Below are positions 1 to 6,811 of a stretch of DNA of 35,376 nucleotides, piece by piece. Both the position numbers and the translations under genes were made by a program. The stretch comes from Bacteroidales bacterium. GTDB taxonomy: Bacteria > Bacteroidota > Bacteroidia > Bacteroidales > Muribaculaceae. The DNA is taken from NCBI GenBank assembly GCA_020860445.1, contig JAJBUH010000074.1, positions 1-35,376 on the forward strand, written 5' to 3'. The notes below the pieces were generated by a model. It was not told the DNA's origin. It ran no database searches and was given only the letters and a program-made list of their open reading frames with translations. Positions within the stretch are counted from its first letter, which is position 1, and the number at the start of each line of letters is the position of its first letter.

Positions 1-60
1 GACATCGCCTCCGTCGTCGCCACCCACCTCGCCATCTACCGCGAGCTCTCCCCAAAATGA
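1..60 (+). pseudogene. 3' end of a glycosyltransferase gene (copy 1; gene runs off the left edge)
   Basis: The first 60 bases read in frame as DIASVVATHLAIYRELSPK and stop at TGA. The same peptide ends two longer fragments at 3020-3163 and 4712-4972, where the preceding residues (GRPIV, GCRDVV, NGLLVP) identify the C-terminal half of a GT-B glycosyltransferase, family 1/4 type. Whether this copy is the intact gene or another fragment cannot be seen, because its upstream part lies outside the window. It is listed as partial; the GT role in a surface-polysaccharide locus is inferred from the family and from gmd/fcl downstream. Confidence 0.7.
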
Positions 61-75
61 CCCAGACGTTCCCTC

Positions 76-130
76 ATTACAACAGCGCCAGAAGCCACAT
101 GTTACATGCCGCTTCTGGCGCTGTTGTAAT
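76..130. terminator. Perfect 20-bp stem hairpin after glycosyltransferase copy 1
   Basis: Arms 76-95 and 111-130 are perfect reverse complements (ATTACAACAGCGCCAGAAGC and its complement) around a 15-nt loop. It begins 15 nt after the glycosyltransferase stop and ends 19 nt before the -33 box of the next promoter, so it probably works as a transcription terminator, although there is no long T-tract. Confidence 0.65.
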
Positions 131-149
131 GAACTTTGAACATCTAAAA

Positions 150-182
150 TTTGTAAAACAGCGAAAGAATGCGTAACTTTGC
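150..182 (+). promoter_or_regulatory. Bacteroidetes-type promoter of the ATPase operon
   Basis: TTTG at 150-153 and TAACTTTGC at 174-182 are separated by 20 nt, matching the Bacteroidetes sigma factor consensus (-33 TTTG, -7 TAnnTTTG). Transcription should start near 187, about 25 nt before the ATG at 212. Confidence 0.7.
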
Positions 183-211
183 ACATCACGATTTCAAAAT
201 CCATAGCTTTG

Positions 212-1510
212 ATGAAAAATGTGAAGTTTAAGATAAGGGAGCTGGGCGCAATCCGCGATGCTGAGATTACGCTCAAGCCCCTCATGCTCTTTTCTGGAGA
301 ATCGGGGGTAGGCAAAAGCTATCTGGCTTTCCTAGTTCACTATCTATATGTGTTGATGGCATCCGACCGCTTGGAGTACTTTTTCAAGGACCTGGGGCTC
401 GACTTCGAGAAAATGATTTCAGCCTACCCCGAAGGTGGGCATTTGGTGACGGTAACAAAGCAGCAATTGTCCGACTGGATGAAGAAGGATGCTATCACAT
501 ACATTGGTTACCTAATTGGGCACAGCGAACTGAAAGGCGAGGTAGCCATAGATTGGGAATGGCAAGTAAAAGAACTTATTTTCAGCCTCGATGTCGAACG
601 AAGCGGCGTAAACGGGGAGGAAGAAACCTACTACAAGATTACGCTTGGGTCTTTTGTCTACAAAGCCCTGGCTGACACATTCCAACTCTCCCCGACACCA
701 TTTGCTGCCCTCACCAAAGCCATGATGCAGCAAAGCATCTTTGGAGAATACCCCGCAGTGAGGTTCGCAGGGATGCTGCCTCCATCCCGCGGAAGCCTGA
801 TGGAAACGGAAAGAGACCGAGAATTCACCAGCGGCATGTATTACGAATTCTTCGACCTCAAGAATTTCTGCATGAGGCCACTCAAAAAGCCAGAGGAAGT
901 ATCGGAAAATATCAAAGACTGCCTTAACTCTGTCAATGCTGGCAGGCTGGAGCCCAACAACAACGTCATCAAATACGTGACCGACAACGGGATCTCAATG
1001 CCGCTGAGTGCTGCCGCCTCCTCGGTAAAGGAGTTGGCACCGCTCACTCTGCTGCTCAACAAATATTCCACAAAAGGGCTTTCCCTACTCTTTGAGGAAC
1101 CAGAAGCCCATCTGCACCCCGACAGACAGGTAAAGATAGCCGACCTTATCGCTTGCAGCATTGGACAAGGAGCACAGATGCAGATCACCTCACACAGCGA
1201 CTTTTTCATCAAACGCCTAAATGTGCTGATGAACCTCTATCGGCTCTACAATTCGTCTGCGAATTCGGATGGGAAAGTAGAGGAGCTGATGTCAAAATGG
1301 GGCATCTCCAAGGAATGGCTTCTGGACCCTTCCTTGGTGGGAGCTTACGTCATAATCCCATCGGACAATGGATGCAGCCAAGTAAAGGAAAATTCATCTG
1401 ATACTGATGGGATTTCCTATGAGACTTTCTACGCAACAGTGGAGAGAGACCTGACATTGTCGCAGGAAATCAGGCAGCTCCTTAACGACTTTAATCAGGA
1501 GCCATCATGA
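212..1510 (+). CDS. AAA15/AAA21-type ABC-like ATPase, probable defence-system ATPase
   Basis: A 432-residue protein from the ATG at 212. An upstream in-frame TTG at 179 overlaps the -7 box, so it is not the start. Visible motifs are Walker A GESGVGKS (residues 29-36), the LPPSR motif common in AAA15 ATPases (about 189-193), a degenerate ABC signature PLSAAASSVKEL (264-275), Walker B LLFEEPEAHLHP (292-303) and the switch histidine in TSHSDFF (H328). No TOPRIM or other nuclease domain is fused at the C terminus. Its stop overlaps the next gene by 4 bp (ATGA), so the two are translationally coupled. ATPases of this class, paired with a small effector, are typical of phage-defence systems (PARIS, Septu, Gabija-like). 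The ATPase assignment is firm; the defence role is inferred. Confidence 0.85.
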   Translation: MKNVKFKIRELGAIRDAEITLKPLMLFSGESGVGKSYLAFLVHYLYVLMASDRLEYFFKDLGLDFEKMISAYPEGGHLVTVTKQQLSDWMKKDAITYIGYLIGHSELKGEVAIDWEWQVKELIFSLDVERSGVNGEEETYYKITLGSFVYKALADTFQLSPTPFAALTKAMMQQSIFGEYPAVRFAGMLPPSRGSLMETERDREFTSGMYYEFFDLKNFCMRPLKKPEEVSENIKDCLNSVNAGRLEPNNNVIKYVTDNGISMPLSAAASSVKELAPLTLLLNKYSTKGLSLLFEEPEAHLHPDRQVKIADLIACSIGQGAQMQITSHSDFFIKRLNVLMNLYRLYNSSANSDGKVEELMSKWGISKEWLLDPSLVGAYVIIPSDNGCSQVKENSSDTDGISYETFYATVERDLTLSQEIRQLLNDFNQEPS

Positions 1511-2181
1511 TCATAGATGATTTGTCAAAGCTGCTTCCCAAAGCAACTGTTAGGTACGATACCAGTCGTGCAATCGTAACAGAATCCTCCCTTCAATCTA
1601 AGATCAACCACCTCGAATGGACTGGCTCTTGCTTCCAGTGCATAGACCCAGCCATCGCTAAAGAAATGTCTTCCGTTTTCCAAAAGTTTGGGAACCAAAA
1701 CAATATCTTTTGTTGTGACTGTGATGGCCTAACCATTTTTGAGCACGAAGGCCAAAAATATCTATTTCTGACGGAATTAAAATCTAATTTTGACTCCAAA
1801 GACCTCTATCACGCCTGTGAGCAATTGATATCATCCTACATCAAAATCAATATGGTTTTGTCTCTTTTGCCTACATACGAAAAGGAAGAGTTCATCGTAA
1901 AGGGGTTTATCGCCATGAGACCGCCCAACAAAGATGTACTTTTAGACTGGCACGCTGCCCAGTTTGCCAGGCCAAACAAAAGCATACAAAGAGAAAACCA
2001 ACTGGCCTTAAGCCTGTGTCATCACAATCCATCTAAAAGCCTAATTATCAAACCTTCTACTCATGGAGCATTAAAGGATTTCAATTTGGGCCCCAAAGGA
2101 ATATTCAAAGAGATGGAATTAATTTTCGTACCTGTTGATTCCGGAAATGGCATCTCTTTAGATGTAAAGCGATACATATAA
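1507..2181 (+). CDS. Putative PD-(D/E)XK-type nuclease effector partnered with the ATPase
   Basis: A 224-residue protein without a family I can name. A segment resembles a PD-(D/E)XK nuclease core: D73 in CDGLTIFEH, a beta-hairpin, then E90-L91-K92 in FLTELKSNF, followed by a helix with Q106 in HACEQLISSY. The D-x16-E-x-K spacing with a following Q is characteristic of that superfamily. The start overlaps the ATPase stop (ATGA at 1507-1510), so they form one operon. An MNT-HEPN gene begins 20 nt downstream. I infer that the ATPase senses a trigger and this protein is the effector that cuts nucleic acid. It might instead be only a structural or sensor subunit. Confidence 0.6.
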   Translation: MIIDDLSKLLPKATVRYDTSRAIVTESSLQSKINHLEWTGSCFQCIDPAIAKEMSSVFQKFGNQNNIFCCDCDGLTIFEHEGQKYLFLTELKSNFDSKDLYHACEQLISSYIKINMVLSLLPTYEKEEFIVKGFIAMRPPNKDVLLDWHAAQFARPNKSIQRENQLALSLCHHNPSKSLIIKPSTHGALKDFNLGPKGIFKEMELIFVPVDSGNGISLDVKRYI

Positions 2182-2201
2182 GCTCATCTTAGCCTATCCC
2201 C

Positions 2202-2936
2202 ATGAGACGACCAGACAAGCTAAGGATCATCGTCGAGAAGCTGCGCTCTACCGTTCCGGCCGAGGCCGAGATTATACTCTACGGCTCCGAGGCCAGGGGC
2301 GACGCGAGGCCGGATTCCGACTTCGACATAATGATAGTCACCCCCGAGCCGCTCAGCCCGAAGGAGAAGCAGAGGATCACAGACCCTCTCTTCGCCCTGC
2401 TATGGGAAGAGGACATAGACGTCAGCCCGACAATCCGCTCCAGGGAGGAATGGCACGGGAGGCCCCTGAAGACCGAGTTCTACTGCAACGTGATGAACGA
2501 GGGGGTGCGCCTCGATGGGCGTGAGCTGGGCCCGAGGGTAGAGCTGAGCCGGGAAGACATCGAGAAGCTGGTGGAATTCCGCCTGCAGCGGGCCAGGGAC
2601 ACTCTTGACGAGGCTATGGAATTGGCGCGCTCGGGGCATCTGCTCAGCGTAGCCAACCGCGCCTACTACGCTTGCCACTACGCCGCGAGTGCCGTGATGT
2701 CGGCTTATCGCATAAGGTGGAAGGGCCACCAGGCCCTCCTCGAGATGCTGGGCGAGCATTTCGCCAAGCCGGGGCTTATATCCGAGGAGTGGCTGAGTGC
2801 CTACTCTGAGCTTTTCCACGCCTGGATAGCCGAGGACTACGACCTCGCCCCCGAGCCCACCCGGGCCCAGGCCGACACCCTCTGTGCCAAAGCCGCCTTC
2901 CTCATCGACACAGCCTCAGCCCTCCTCAAGAATTGA
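2202..2936 (+). CDS. Fused MNT nucleotidyltransferase-HEPN protein (MntA-HepT type)
   Basis: A 244-residue fusion. Residues 1-110 form a minimal nucleotidyltransferase: GS at 28-29, RGD at 32-34, S39-D40-F41-D42 and a third acid at D71/D73. Residues 115-244 form a helical HEPN domain with NRAYYACHYAA, giving R153-x5-H159, the HEPN ribonuclease signature. In MntA/HepT toxin-antitoxin systems the MNT enzyme AMPylates and silences the HEPN toxin; here both are on one chain. It sits 20 nt after the nuclease-like gene and may be its third partner. It is visibly more GC-rich than the two genes before it, suggesting a different origin. A deleted second copy lies at 6812-7110. Confidence 0.85.
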   Translation: MRRPDKLRIIVEKLRSTVPAEAEIILYGSEARGDARPDSDFDIMIVTPEPLSPKEKQRITDPLFALLWEEDIDVSPTIRSREEWHGRPLKTEFYCNVMNEGVRLDGRELGPRVELSREDIEKLVEFRLQRARDTLDEAMELARSGHLLSVANRAYYACHYAASAVMSAYRIRWKGHQALLEMLGEHFAKPGLISEEWLSAYSELFHAWIAEDYDLAPEPTRAQADTLCAKAAFLIDTASALLKN

Positions 2937-2972
2937 AAAACTTTTCCCCAGATTTTGTGGTTAGAGAGAAAT
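2936..2972 (+). promoter_or_regulatory. Decayed copy of the island promoter element (lacks the -7 box)
   Basis: TTGAAAAACTTTTCCCC followed by GATTTTGTGGTTAGAGAG matches the first half of the promoters at 3723, 7543 and 8454, but the TAWATTTGC half is missing. It begins within the stop codon of MNT-HEPN; the same arrangement recurs at 7107-7142. Confidence 0.6.
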
Positions 2973-2976
2973 CCTT

Positions 2977-3003
2977 GTGAACACGGGACAGGTCCGCGTT
3001 CAC
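2977..3003. repeat. GTGAAC...GTTCAC palindromic repeat, copy 1
   Basis: An imperfect palindrome with 6-bp outer arms (GTGAAC/GTTCAC) around a CGGGACAGGTCC-type core. Its flank (CACACCCTCCCACAGGAGACAGGCC) runs straight into glycosyltransferase fragment 2, the two sharing CAGGCC at the junction. Copies are at 3629, 7453 and 8352. The look is that of REP elements mobilised by REP-associated tyrosine transposases; that link is inference and no transposase is in the window. Confidence 0.7.
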
Positions 3004-3019
3004 ACCCTCCCACAGGAGA

Positions 3020-3163
3020 CAGGCCCTGAGGAAGCTCCTCGACTCCCCCTCGCTCCGCGCCCGCATGGGCCTCGCGGCCCGCGCCAAGGCCGAGCGCGAG
3101 TTCGACATCGCCTCCGTCGTCGCCACCCACCTCGCCATCTACCGCGAGCTCTCCCCCAAATAA
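3020..3163 (+). pseudogene. Glycosyltransferase 3'-end fragment (copy 2)
   Basis: Reads QALRKLLDSPSLRARMG and onward to HLAIYRELSPK, stop TAA 3161-3163: the last ~47 codons of a glycosyltransferase. It is nearly identical to the end of copy 3 (4826-4972) and, over its last ~18 codons, to copy 1. There is no start codon or catalytic domain. The left junction is inside the CAGGCC shared with the preceding palindromic repeat; the right junction is at the stop codon, after which the three copies diverge. Confidence 0.85.
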
Positions 3164-3173
3164 AAGAGTTGTT

Positions 3174-3401
3174 GGAATAAACAAACATGAGCGTCATGAG
3201 TGGGAAGAATCCCCAATCGGTTTGATACTTTGCTCTGAGGGCAACACTGAGCATATTGAATATCTTATGCTAGATGACAACAGCCCCATAAAAGTCGCTC
3301 AATATTACACTCAGTTGCCCGACCGAAAGCTTCTTGCAGAAAAACTCCAAAGAGCCATTGCGATAGCCAAGGAATACCATTCAGAAGGAGCCAAGTCCTG
3401 A
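3174..3401 (+). pseudogene. C-terminal remnant of a DUF1016 (YhcG-type) PD-(D/E)XK nuclease
   Basis: About 75 codons in frame (NKHERHEWEESPIGLILCSE, later VAQYYTQLPDRKLLAEKLQRAI) match the C terminus of the DUF1016/YhcG family as I remember it, with the hallmark SPIGLILC and LPDRKLL-EKL segments. There is no start and the N-terminal ~250 residues are absent. It begins about 10 nt after the stop of glycosyltransferase copy 2, so it is a leftover of an earlier defence-type cargo. Confidence 0.75.
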
Positions 3402-3404
3402 ACC

Positions 3405-3514
3405 ACGCTCAATCGACTGACAGCGCCATCAAGTACTTCAACAAGTGGGGCTGGTTCGACAAGGAGGCCAAACGCATCAACCGCGATTTCTGGAAGCTAA
3501 ACCTCCCCAAATGA
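3405..3514 (+). pseudogene. Unidentified C-terminal gene fragment
   Basis: An open frame without a start reads STDSAIKYFNKWGWFDKEAK then RINRDFWKLNLPK, stop TGA 3512-3514. Its lysine- and aromatic-rich end resembles the tail of some surface-polysaccharide glycosyltransferases, but I cannot name a family. Bases around the stop (CTCCCCAAATGACCCAG) nearly match those after glycosyltransferase copy 1 (CTCCCCAAAATGACCCAG), suggesting another recombination boundary at a gene end. Confidence 0.4.
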
Positions 3515-3561
3515 CCCAGTCAGACCAACCAAAAATATTATCGTGCCAACATCTCAAATAC

Positions 3562-3586
3562 AAGGAGCAGCCCCCAGCTGCTCCTT
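3562..3586. terminator. Hairpin, likely terminator
   Basis: AAGGAGCAG (3562-3570) pairs with CTGCTCCTT (3578-3586) around a 7-nt loop, followed by TCG. It lies between the gene fragments and the next palindromic repeat. Confidence 0.55.
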
Positions 3587-3628
3587 TCGTTCATCTTAAG
3601 GGCCATCTCCTCACAAGAGGCGTCCCTT

Positions 3629-3655
3629 GTGAACAGGGGACAGGTCTGCGTTCAC
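3629..3655. repeat. GTGAAC...GTTCAC palindromic repeat, copy 2
   Basis: Same family as 2977-3003 (core AGGGGACAGGTCTGC). It is followed by the flank CCCTCTCTCCCGCAGGGGACAGG and a GC-rich linker, then the promoter at 3743-3774. The whole block 3629-3778 is close to those at 7453-7600 and 8352-8511. Confidence 0.75.
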
Positions 3656-3742
3656 ACCCCTCTCTCCCGCAGGGGACAGGCGAGCGTGGGAGTGCCGAGG
3701 CCCGGTAGGAAAGACGGCCGATTGAAAAACTTTTCCCCCGAT

Positions 3743-3774
3743 TTTGTGGTTAGACAGAAAAAGCGTAAATTTGC
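3743..3774 (+). promoter_or_regulatory. Island promoter (TTTG-n19-TAAATTTGC)
   Basis: TTTG at 3743-3746 and TAAATTTGC at 3766-3774 are 19 nt apart. It shares the wider sequence GATTTTGTGGTTAGACAGA with the promoters before 7634 and gmd. It should transcribe the pair at 3806 and 4258 with a leader of about 25 nt. Confidence 0.8.
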
Positions 3775-3805
3775 GGAGACGGTATTAACATTAAAGCAGG
3801 CTGAC

Positions 3806-4261
3806 ATGGAAAATTGCAACACTGGGGCCAGCGAACCCATGGCCCATTACGGAGTAAAAGGCTCGAGCGCGTACTCAACTTCGGGAGAAATCCCCTCAAA
3901 GGCCCTGAGGGACCAGAGGAGGCAATGGTACGCCCATCTTGAAGAATTGGCCGCCCTGAAGGACGACTGGAACGAGGAGGGCGCCTATGCCATCGTGCCG
4001 GAGCTGATAGAGCTGGTGCGGGACTTCGTGCCCCTGGCCTCAGAGAAGGTGCTGTCCCACTGGTGGGCCCTCCCAGTCCCGAACGGATCCTTGGAGATGG
4101 TGCCCGAATCTGACGCCTTCGCCTCAATAAGCATAGGCACCAACGGCATATCTTACCTGGTAAAGGCGGAAGGCAGGAACAAATCTACCGGCGTGGCCAA
4201 CGGTTCCCCCCAGAACCTCCACGACATCATGGAATGCCTAACAAGAGTCTACTCGATATGA
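3806..4261 (+). CDS. Uncharacterised protein, first gene of a coupled pair
   Basis: A 151-residue protein; the ATG at 3806 is chosen because it lies about 25 nt after the promoter, whereas the open frame to the left reads through repeat DNA. The core ELAALKDDWNEEGAYAI, followed by a helix and a beta-rich half (VPNGSLEMVPE, ASISIGTNGISYLV), belongs to a pattern I recall in unnamed bacterial proteins with an 'L-x-x-W-D/N-x-x-GA' head and a beta-sandwich-like tail. There is no signal peptide, membrane segment or catalytic motif. Its stop overlaps the next start (ATGA). Position in a toxin-antitoxin/defence island suggests such a role, but no function can be assigned. Confidence 0.65.
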   Translation: MENCNTGASEPMAHYGVKGSSAYSTSGEIPSKALRDQRRQWYAHLEELAALKDDWNEEGAYAIVPELIELVRDFVPLASEKVLSHWWALPVPNGSLEMVPESDAFASISIGTNGISYLVKAEGRNKSTGVANGSPQNLHDIMECLTRVYSI

Positions 4262-4683
4262 CCACAGCGCAACCCATCCTCGATGCCGAATCGCTCATAC
4301 GATTCGTGCCAGCCCATTCGATGTCCCGCAACGGAACCATAGGCTCGGGCGTTTTCACCCTTAGGAGACTCCCCAGCGGAGAAGACGAGGACTACGTGTC
4401 GCTTATGCGAAGTGGTTACCAAGGCTACCAGCCATCGCCAGACTCCGCGCCCCTGAAGCTTGCCTTGGGCTACCTTGAGATGAAAGCGGGGGAATGCCGA
4501 GGGCTGCAGTGCCCCGTTGACTACGCCTTGGCTTTGGAGCCAAAGCCCACGAAGAAATTCCCGGCCCATGCCGGGCTGAAAGTATTCCACCAAGGTGAGC
4601 TTGTGAGAGGGAGCTACACCGATGAGGGATACCGCGACCTCCTGATAAGCATCAGGAAAATCTCCTCCTACCATCCCTTCTGA
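4258..4683 (+). CDS. Uncharacterised protein, second gene of the coupled pair
   Basis: A 141-residue protein from the ATG that overlaps the preceding stop by 4 bp; an alternative ATG at 4234 would overlap more. It reads RFVPAHSMSRNGTIGSGVFT, a charged DYVSLM stretch, GYLEMKAGECRGLQCPVDY and FPAHAGLKVF. The 'F-x-PAHAxL' segment recurs in small uncharacterised proteins encoded beside partners like the upstream gene (memory, not checked). No transmembrane segment is visible. The tight coupling means the two products probably act together. Confidence 0.65.
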   Translation: MTTAQPILDAESLIRFVPAHSMSRNGTIGSGVFTLRRLPSGEDEDYVSLMRSGYQGYQPSPDSAPLKLALGYLEMKAGECRGLQCPVDYALALEPKPTKKFPAHAGLKVFHQGELVRGSYTDEGYRDLLISIRKISSYHPF

Positions 4684-4711
4684 ACCGCCCGCGACAGCGG
4701 GCACGAGGTGA

Positions 4712-4972
4712 AGATCCTCGGCCGTCGGCCGGCCAATCGTGACCTGCGACTCGGTCGGGTGCCGCGACGTGGTCGACGACGGCGTCAACGGCCTCCTGGT
4801 CCCTCCCCGGTCCCCCGCCCTGCTGGCCCAGGCCCTGATGAAGCTCCTCGACTCCCCCTCGCTCCGCGCCCGCATGGGCCTCGCGGCCCGCGCCAAGGCC
4901 GAGCGCGAGTTCGACATCGCCTCCGTCGTCGCCACCCACCTCGCCATCTACCGCGAGCTCTCCCCAAGATAA
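4712..4972 (+). pseudogene. Glycosyltransferase C-terminal fragment (copy 3, longest)
   Basis: From about 4727 the frame reads GRPIVTCDSVGCRDVVDDG, then NGLLVPPR and on to HLAIYRELSPR, TAA 4970-4972: the UDP/GDP-sugar binding half of a GT-B glycosyltransferase. In another frame, 4684-4725 reads TARDSGHEVKILGR, which resembles the 'GHEV' N-terminal strand of such enzymes, so this may be one gene with a large internal out-of-frame deletion. It begins directly after the stop of the 4258 gene. Not expected to be functional. Confidence 0.8.
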
Positions 4973-4988
4973 TCCCTCCCCCGCACCC

Positions 4989-5017
4989 ATGCCCAGCGCC
5001 GAGGCGGCGCGGCCACA
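4989..5017. repeat. GC-rich REP-like element (TGCCCAGCGCC...GGCCACAC)
   Basis: One unit, in inverted orientation, of the GTGTGGCCGCGCC family that also occurs at 11701, 17750, 23282, 25738 and 31416. It lies between the glycosyltransferase stop and its terminator, linking the island to the repeat population of the rest of the window. Confidence 0.7.
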
Positions 5018-5050
5018 CCCCATGAGCAGCCCGCCCGGCTGCTCATGGGG
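5018..5050. terminator. Strong hairpin terminator after glycosyltransferase copy 3
   Basis: CCCCATGAGCAGCC (5018-5031) is the perfect complement of 5037-5050 around a 5-nt loop. It ends transcription of the glycosyltransferase remnant before the promoter at 5140. Confidence 0.7.
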
Positions 5051-5139
5051 TATAAAATACTACCATCTTTTCCCCAGCTTAGAGGCCATGATGAGATAAG
5101 CAGAAAAGCGAAAATTATGAAAACGAACTTTCCTCGGAA

Positions 5140-5172
5140 TTTGGTGGTTTGGAATAAAAAGAGTAAATTTGC
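5140..5172 (+). promoter_or_regulatory. Promoter of the ImmA/DUF4411 operon
   Basis: TTTG 5140-5143 and TAAATTTGC 5164-5172 with a 20-nt spacer. The surrounding bases (GGAATTTGGTGGTTTGGA) diverge from the other island promoters. The predicted leader is about 10 nt before the ATG at 5188. Confidence 0.75.
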
Positions 5173-5187
5173 GTACTAATTCTGACT

Positions 5188-6294
5188 ATGGCAAGTTTTA
5201 GGATTGACATAAAGCGCGATCACCTGCTGTGGGCCCTGCGAAGAGCGGGCGCCACGGAGGATAGTTACGTGGCAAAATACGGTAAGAAAGCCGCATGGCT
5301 TGCCAAGGGTCTCAATCCCACCATGCGGCAGCTCGAGGAATTCTCCAACAACCTCCACGCTCCATTCGGTTACTTCTTCCTCGATGAAATCCCCACGGAG
5401 AAAATGCCAATACCCGTGTACCGCGGCCACAAGGACACTTGGGCGTTCAACCTGAATCTCTACGACACCATTTCCACCTTGCAATATCGCCAGGAATGGC
5501 TGGAAGACTACCTGAGGTCAGAAGAAATTGACGGCTGCATCTGCGTCGGCATCGCCAGGATGGAAGATGGGGTGAAGAATGTAGCCTGCCTGATGGCTGA
5601 GATGCTCGGCCTAGGCCCCGACTGGGCCAAGGGGTTCAAGACCACCGACTCTTGCGTCAACCGTTTGGCCACAGCCATGGAAAACGCAGGAATCACTGTC
5701 GTGTTCAATGGGGTGGTAGGATTGGACAACAACCGCGTCATCGCCGTAGAGGATTGCAGAGGATTCGCTCTGATCAACTCCTCTGCCCCGTTTGTGTACG
5801 TGAACAGCAGCGATGCAAAGAGCGCCCAGATGTTCACCCTTGCGCACGAGATGTGCCACATCCTGCTTGGCATCAGCGCCGGCTCTGGCGGGAAAGAATC
5901 GGAAAGCCACCTCGATGATTCCCAGGAAAGGTTCTGCGATGCCGTTGCCGCTGAGTTCCTGATGCCAACCGACCTCGCGCTCAAGCACTGGACTACGGTG
6001 GAAGGAATGGCAAAGCGATTCCACGTCAGTCTTTTGGCCGCGGCCCGCAAGGCATTCGGACTGGGGTTGATCACGCGAGAGCAGCTCAGCGCCTACTTCT
6101 CATACTCGGCTTCCAAGCCCAAGAAGAAATCTTCGGGGGGAGACTTTTATGCTACTGCCTTTAAAAGAATTGGATACCCTTTCGCCGTAAATGTGCGCAA
6201 CGCCCTTGCGGACAACAAGGTTTCTTACACTGAAGCCTTCTCCCTGCTCGGGGTGAAAGCCTCGACATTCGACAAAATTATGCAACGCCTCTAA
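5188..6294 (+). CDS. Xre-like/ImmA-IrrE family metallo-endopeptidase (antitoxin or regulator)
   Basis: A 368-residue protein. The N terminus (to about 60) resembles the Xre-like helical head of this family (KAAWLAKGLNPTMRQLEEFS), followed by the typical FGYFFLDEIP linker. The zinc protease signature is AHEMCH (H220-E221-x2-H224), with the downstream ERFCDAVAAEFLMP helix (about 247-260) supplying the third ligand. Residues 310-368 form an extra helical tail. ImmA/IrrE peptidases cleave repressors or antitoxins. This exact two-gene order, followed by a DUF4411 PIN-like gene 3 nt away, is a recurrent toxin-antitoxin arrangement, so this protein is probably the antitoxin/regulator. Confidence 0.88.
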   Translation: MASFRIDIKRDHLLWALRRAGATEDSYVAKYGKKAAWLAKGLNPTMRQLEEFSNNLHAPFGYFFLDEIPTEKMPIPVYRGHKDTWAFNLNLYDTISTLQYRQEWLEDYLRSEEIDGCICVGIARMEDGVKNVACLMAEMLGLGPDWAKGFKTTDSCVNRLATAMENAGITVVFNGVVGLDNNRVIAVEDCRGFALINSSAPFVYVNSSDAKSAQMFTLAHEMCHILLGISAGSGGKESESHLDDSQERFCDAVAAEFLMPTDLALKHWTTVEGMAKRFHVSLLAAARKAFGLGLITREQLSAYFSYSASKPKKKSSGGDFYATAFKRIGYPFAVNVRNALADNKVSYTEAFSLLGVKASTFDKIMQRL

Positions 6295-6297
6295 AAC

Positions 6298-6789
6298 ATG
6301 GCCTATCTTCTCGACTCCAATATCCTCATTGCGCCATCGCGCCAACTTCCAATCGACATTTTTCCGTCATTGTGGGGCGGGTTTGAAGAACTCCTCACCA
6401 ACGGTAATATGCTGCTCATCGATAAGGTCAAAGAAGAGATTGAGAATGGCGGGGACGAGTTATCGGAATGGTGCAAGCTCCATCTCCCCAAATCATCCAT
6501 AGTTTCCACTGAGACAGAAGCGGTCATCTTGGAATACAGGAAAATTTTCGTATGGGCTCAAACCCATGGACAATACACCCCAATTGCTAAAAAGGAGTTT
6601 CTAAGCAATACTGTAGCCGATGCTTTCTTAGTGGCGGTTGCCAAAGCCTACGGCCATACGATAGTTACCTTCGAGAAGTCGGAACCGAACATTAAGCGAA
6701 GGATAAAGATTCCTGAGGTATGCGAGGCCATGGATGTGAGATTCTGCGACCATCTCGCAGCATTGCGATCACTGAAGTGGAGATTTTAA
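6298..6789 (+). CDS. DUF4411 family PIN-like ribonuclease toxin
   Basis: A 163-residue protein. It opens with MAYLLDSNILI (D6) and has acidic residues E46/E47 in a helix, D108 in NTVADAFLVAVAKAYG and E126 in IVTFEKSEP: the acidic positions of a PIN-like fold, in DUF4411 form. PIN toxins cleave RNA using Mg2+ bound by these residues. The start lies 3 nt after the ImmA/IrrE gene, so the two are co-transcribed. The family assignment is from recognition of the pattern; RNA cleavage is inferred. Confidence 0.85.
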   Translation: MAYLLDSNILIAPSRQLPIDIFPSLWGGFEELLTNGNMLLIDKVKEEIENGGDELSEWCKLHLPKSSIVSTETEAVILEYRKIFVWAQTHGQYTPIAKKEFLSNTVADAFLVAVAKAYGHTIVTFEKSEPNIKRRIKIPEVCEAMDVRFCDHLAALRSLKWRF

Positions 6790-6811
6790 GAAGGATTACT
6801 AGCCAATCCCC

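Noticed and set aside
179-211. TTG at 179 as the start of the ATPase.
   Set aside because: It overlaps the -7 box (174-182) and would precede the transcription start; ATG 212 fits.
3629-3805. Extension of the 3806 gene to an upstream start at 3629.
   Set aside because: It would translate the palindromic repeat and the promoter itself; the promoter lies at 3743-3774, so the ATG at 3806 is the sensible start.
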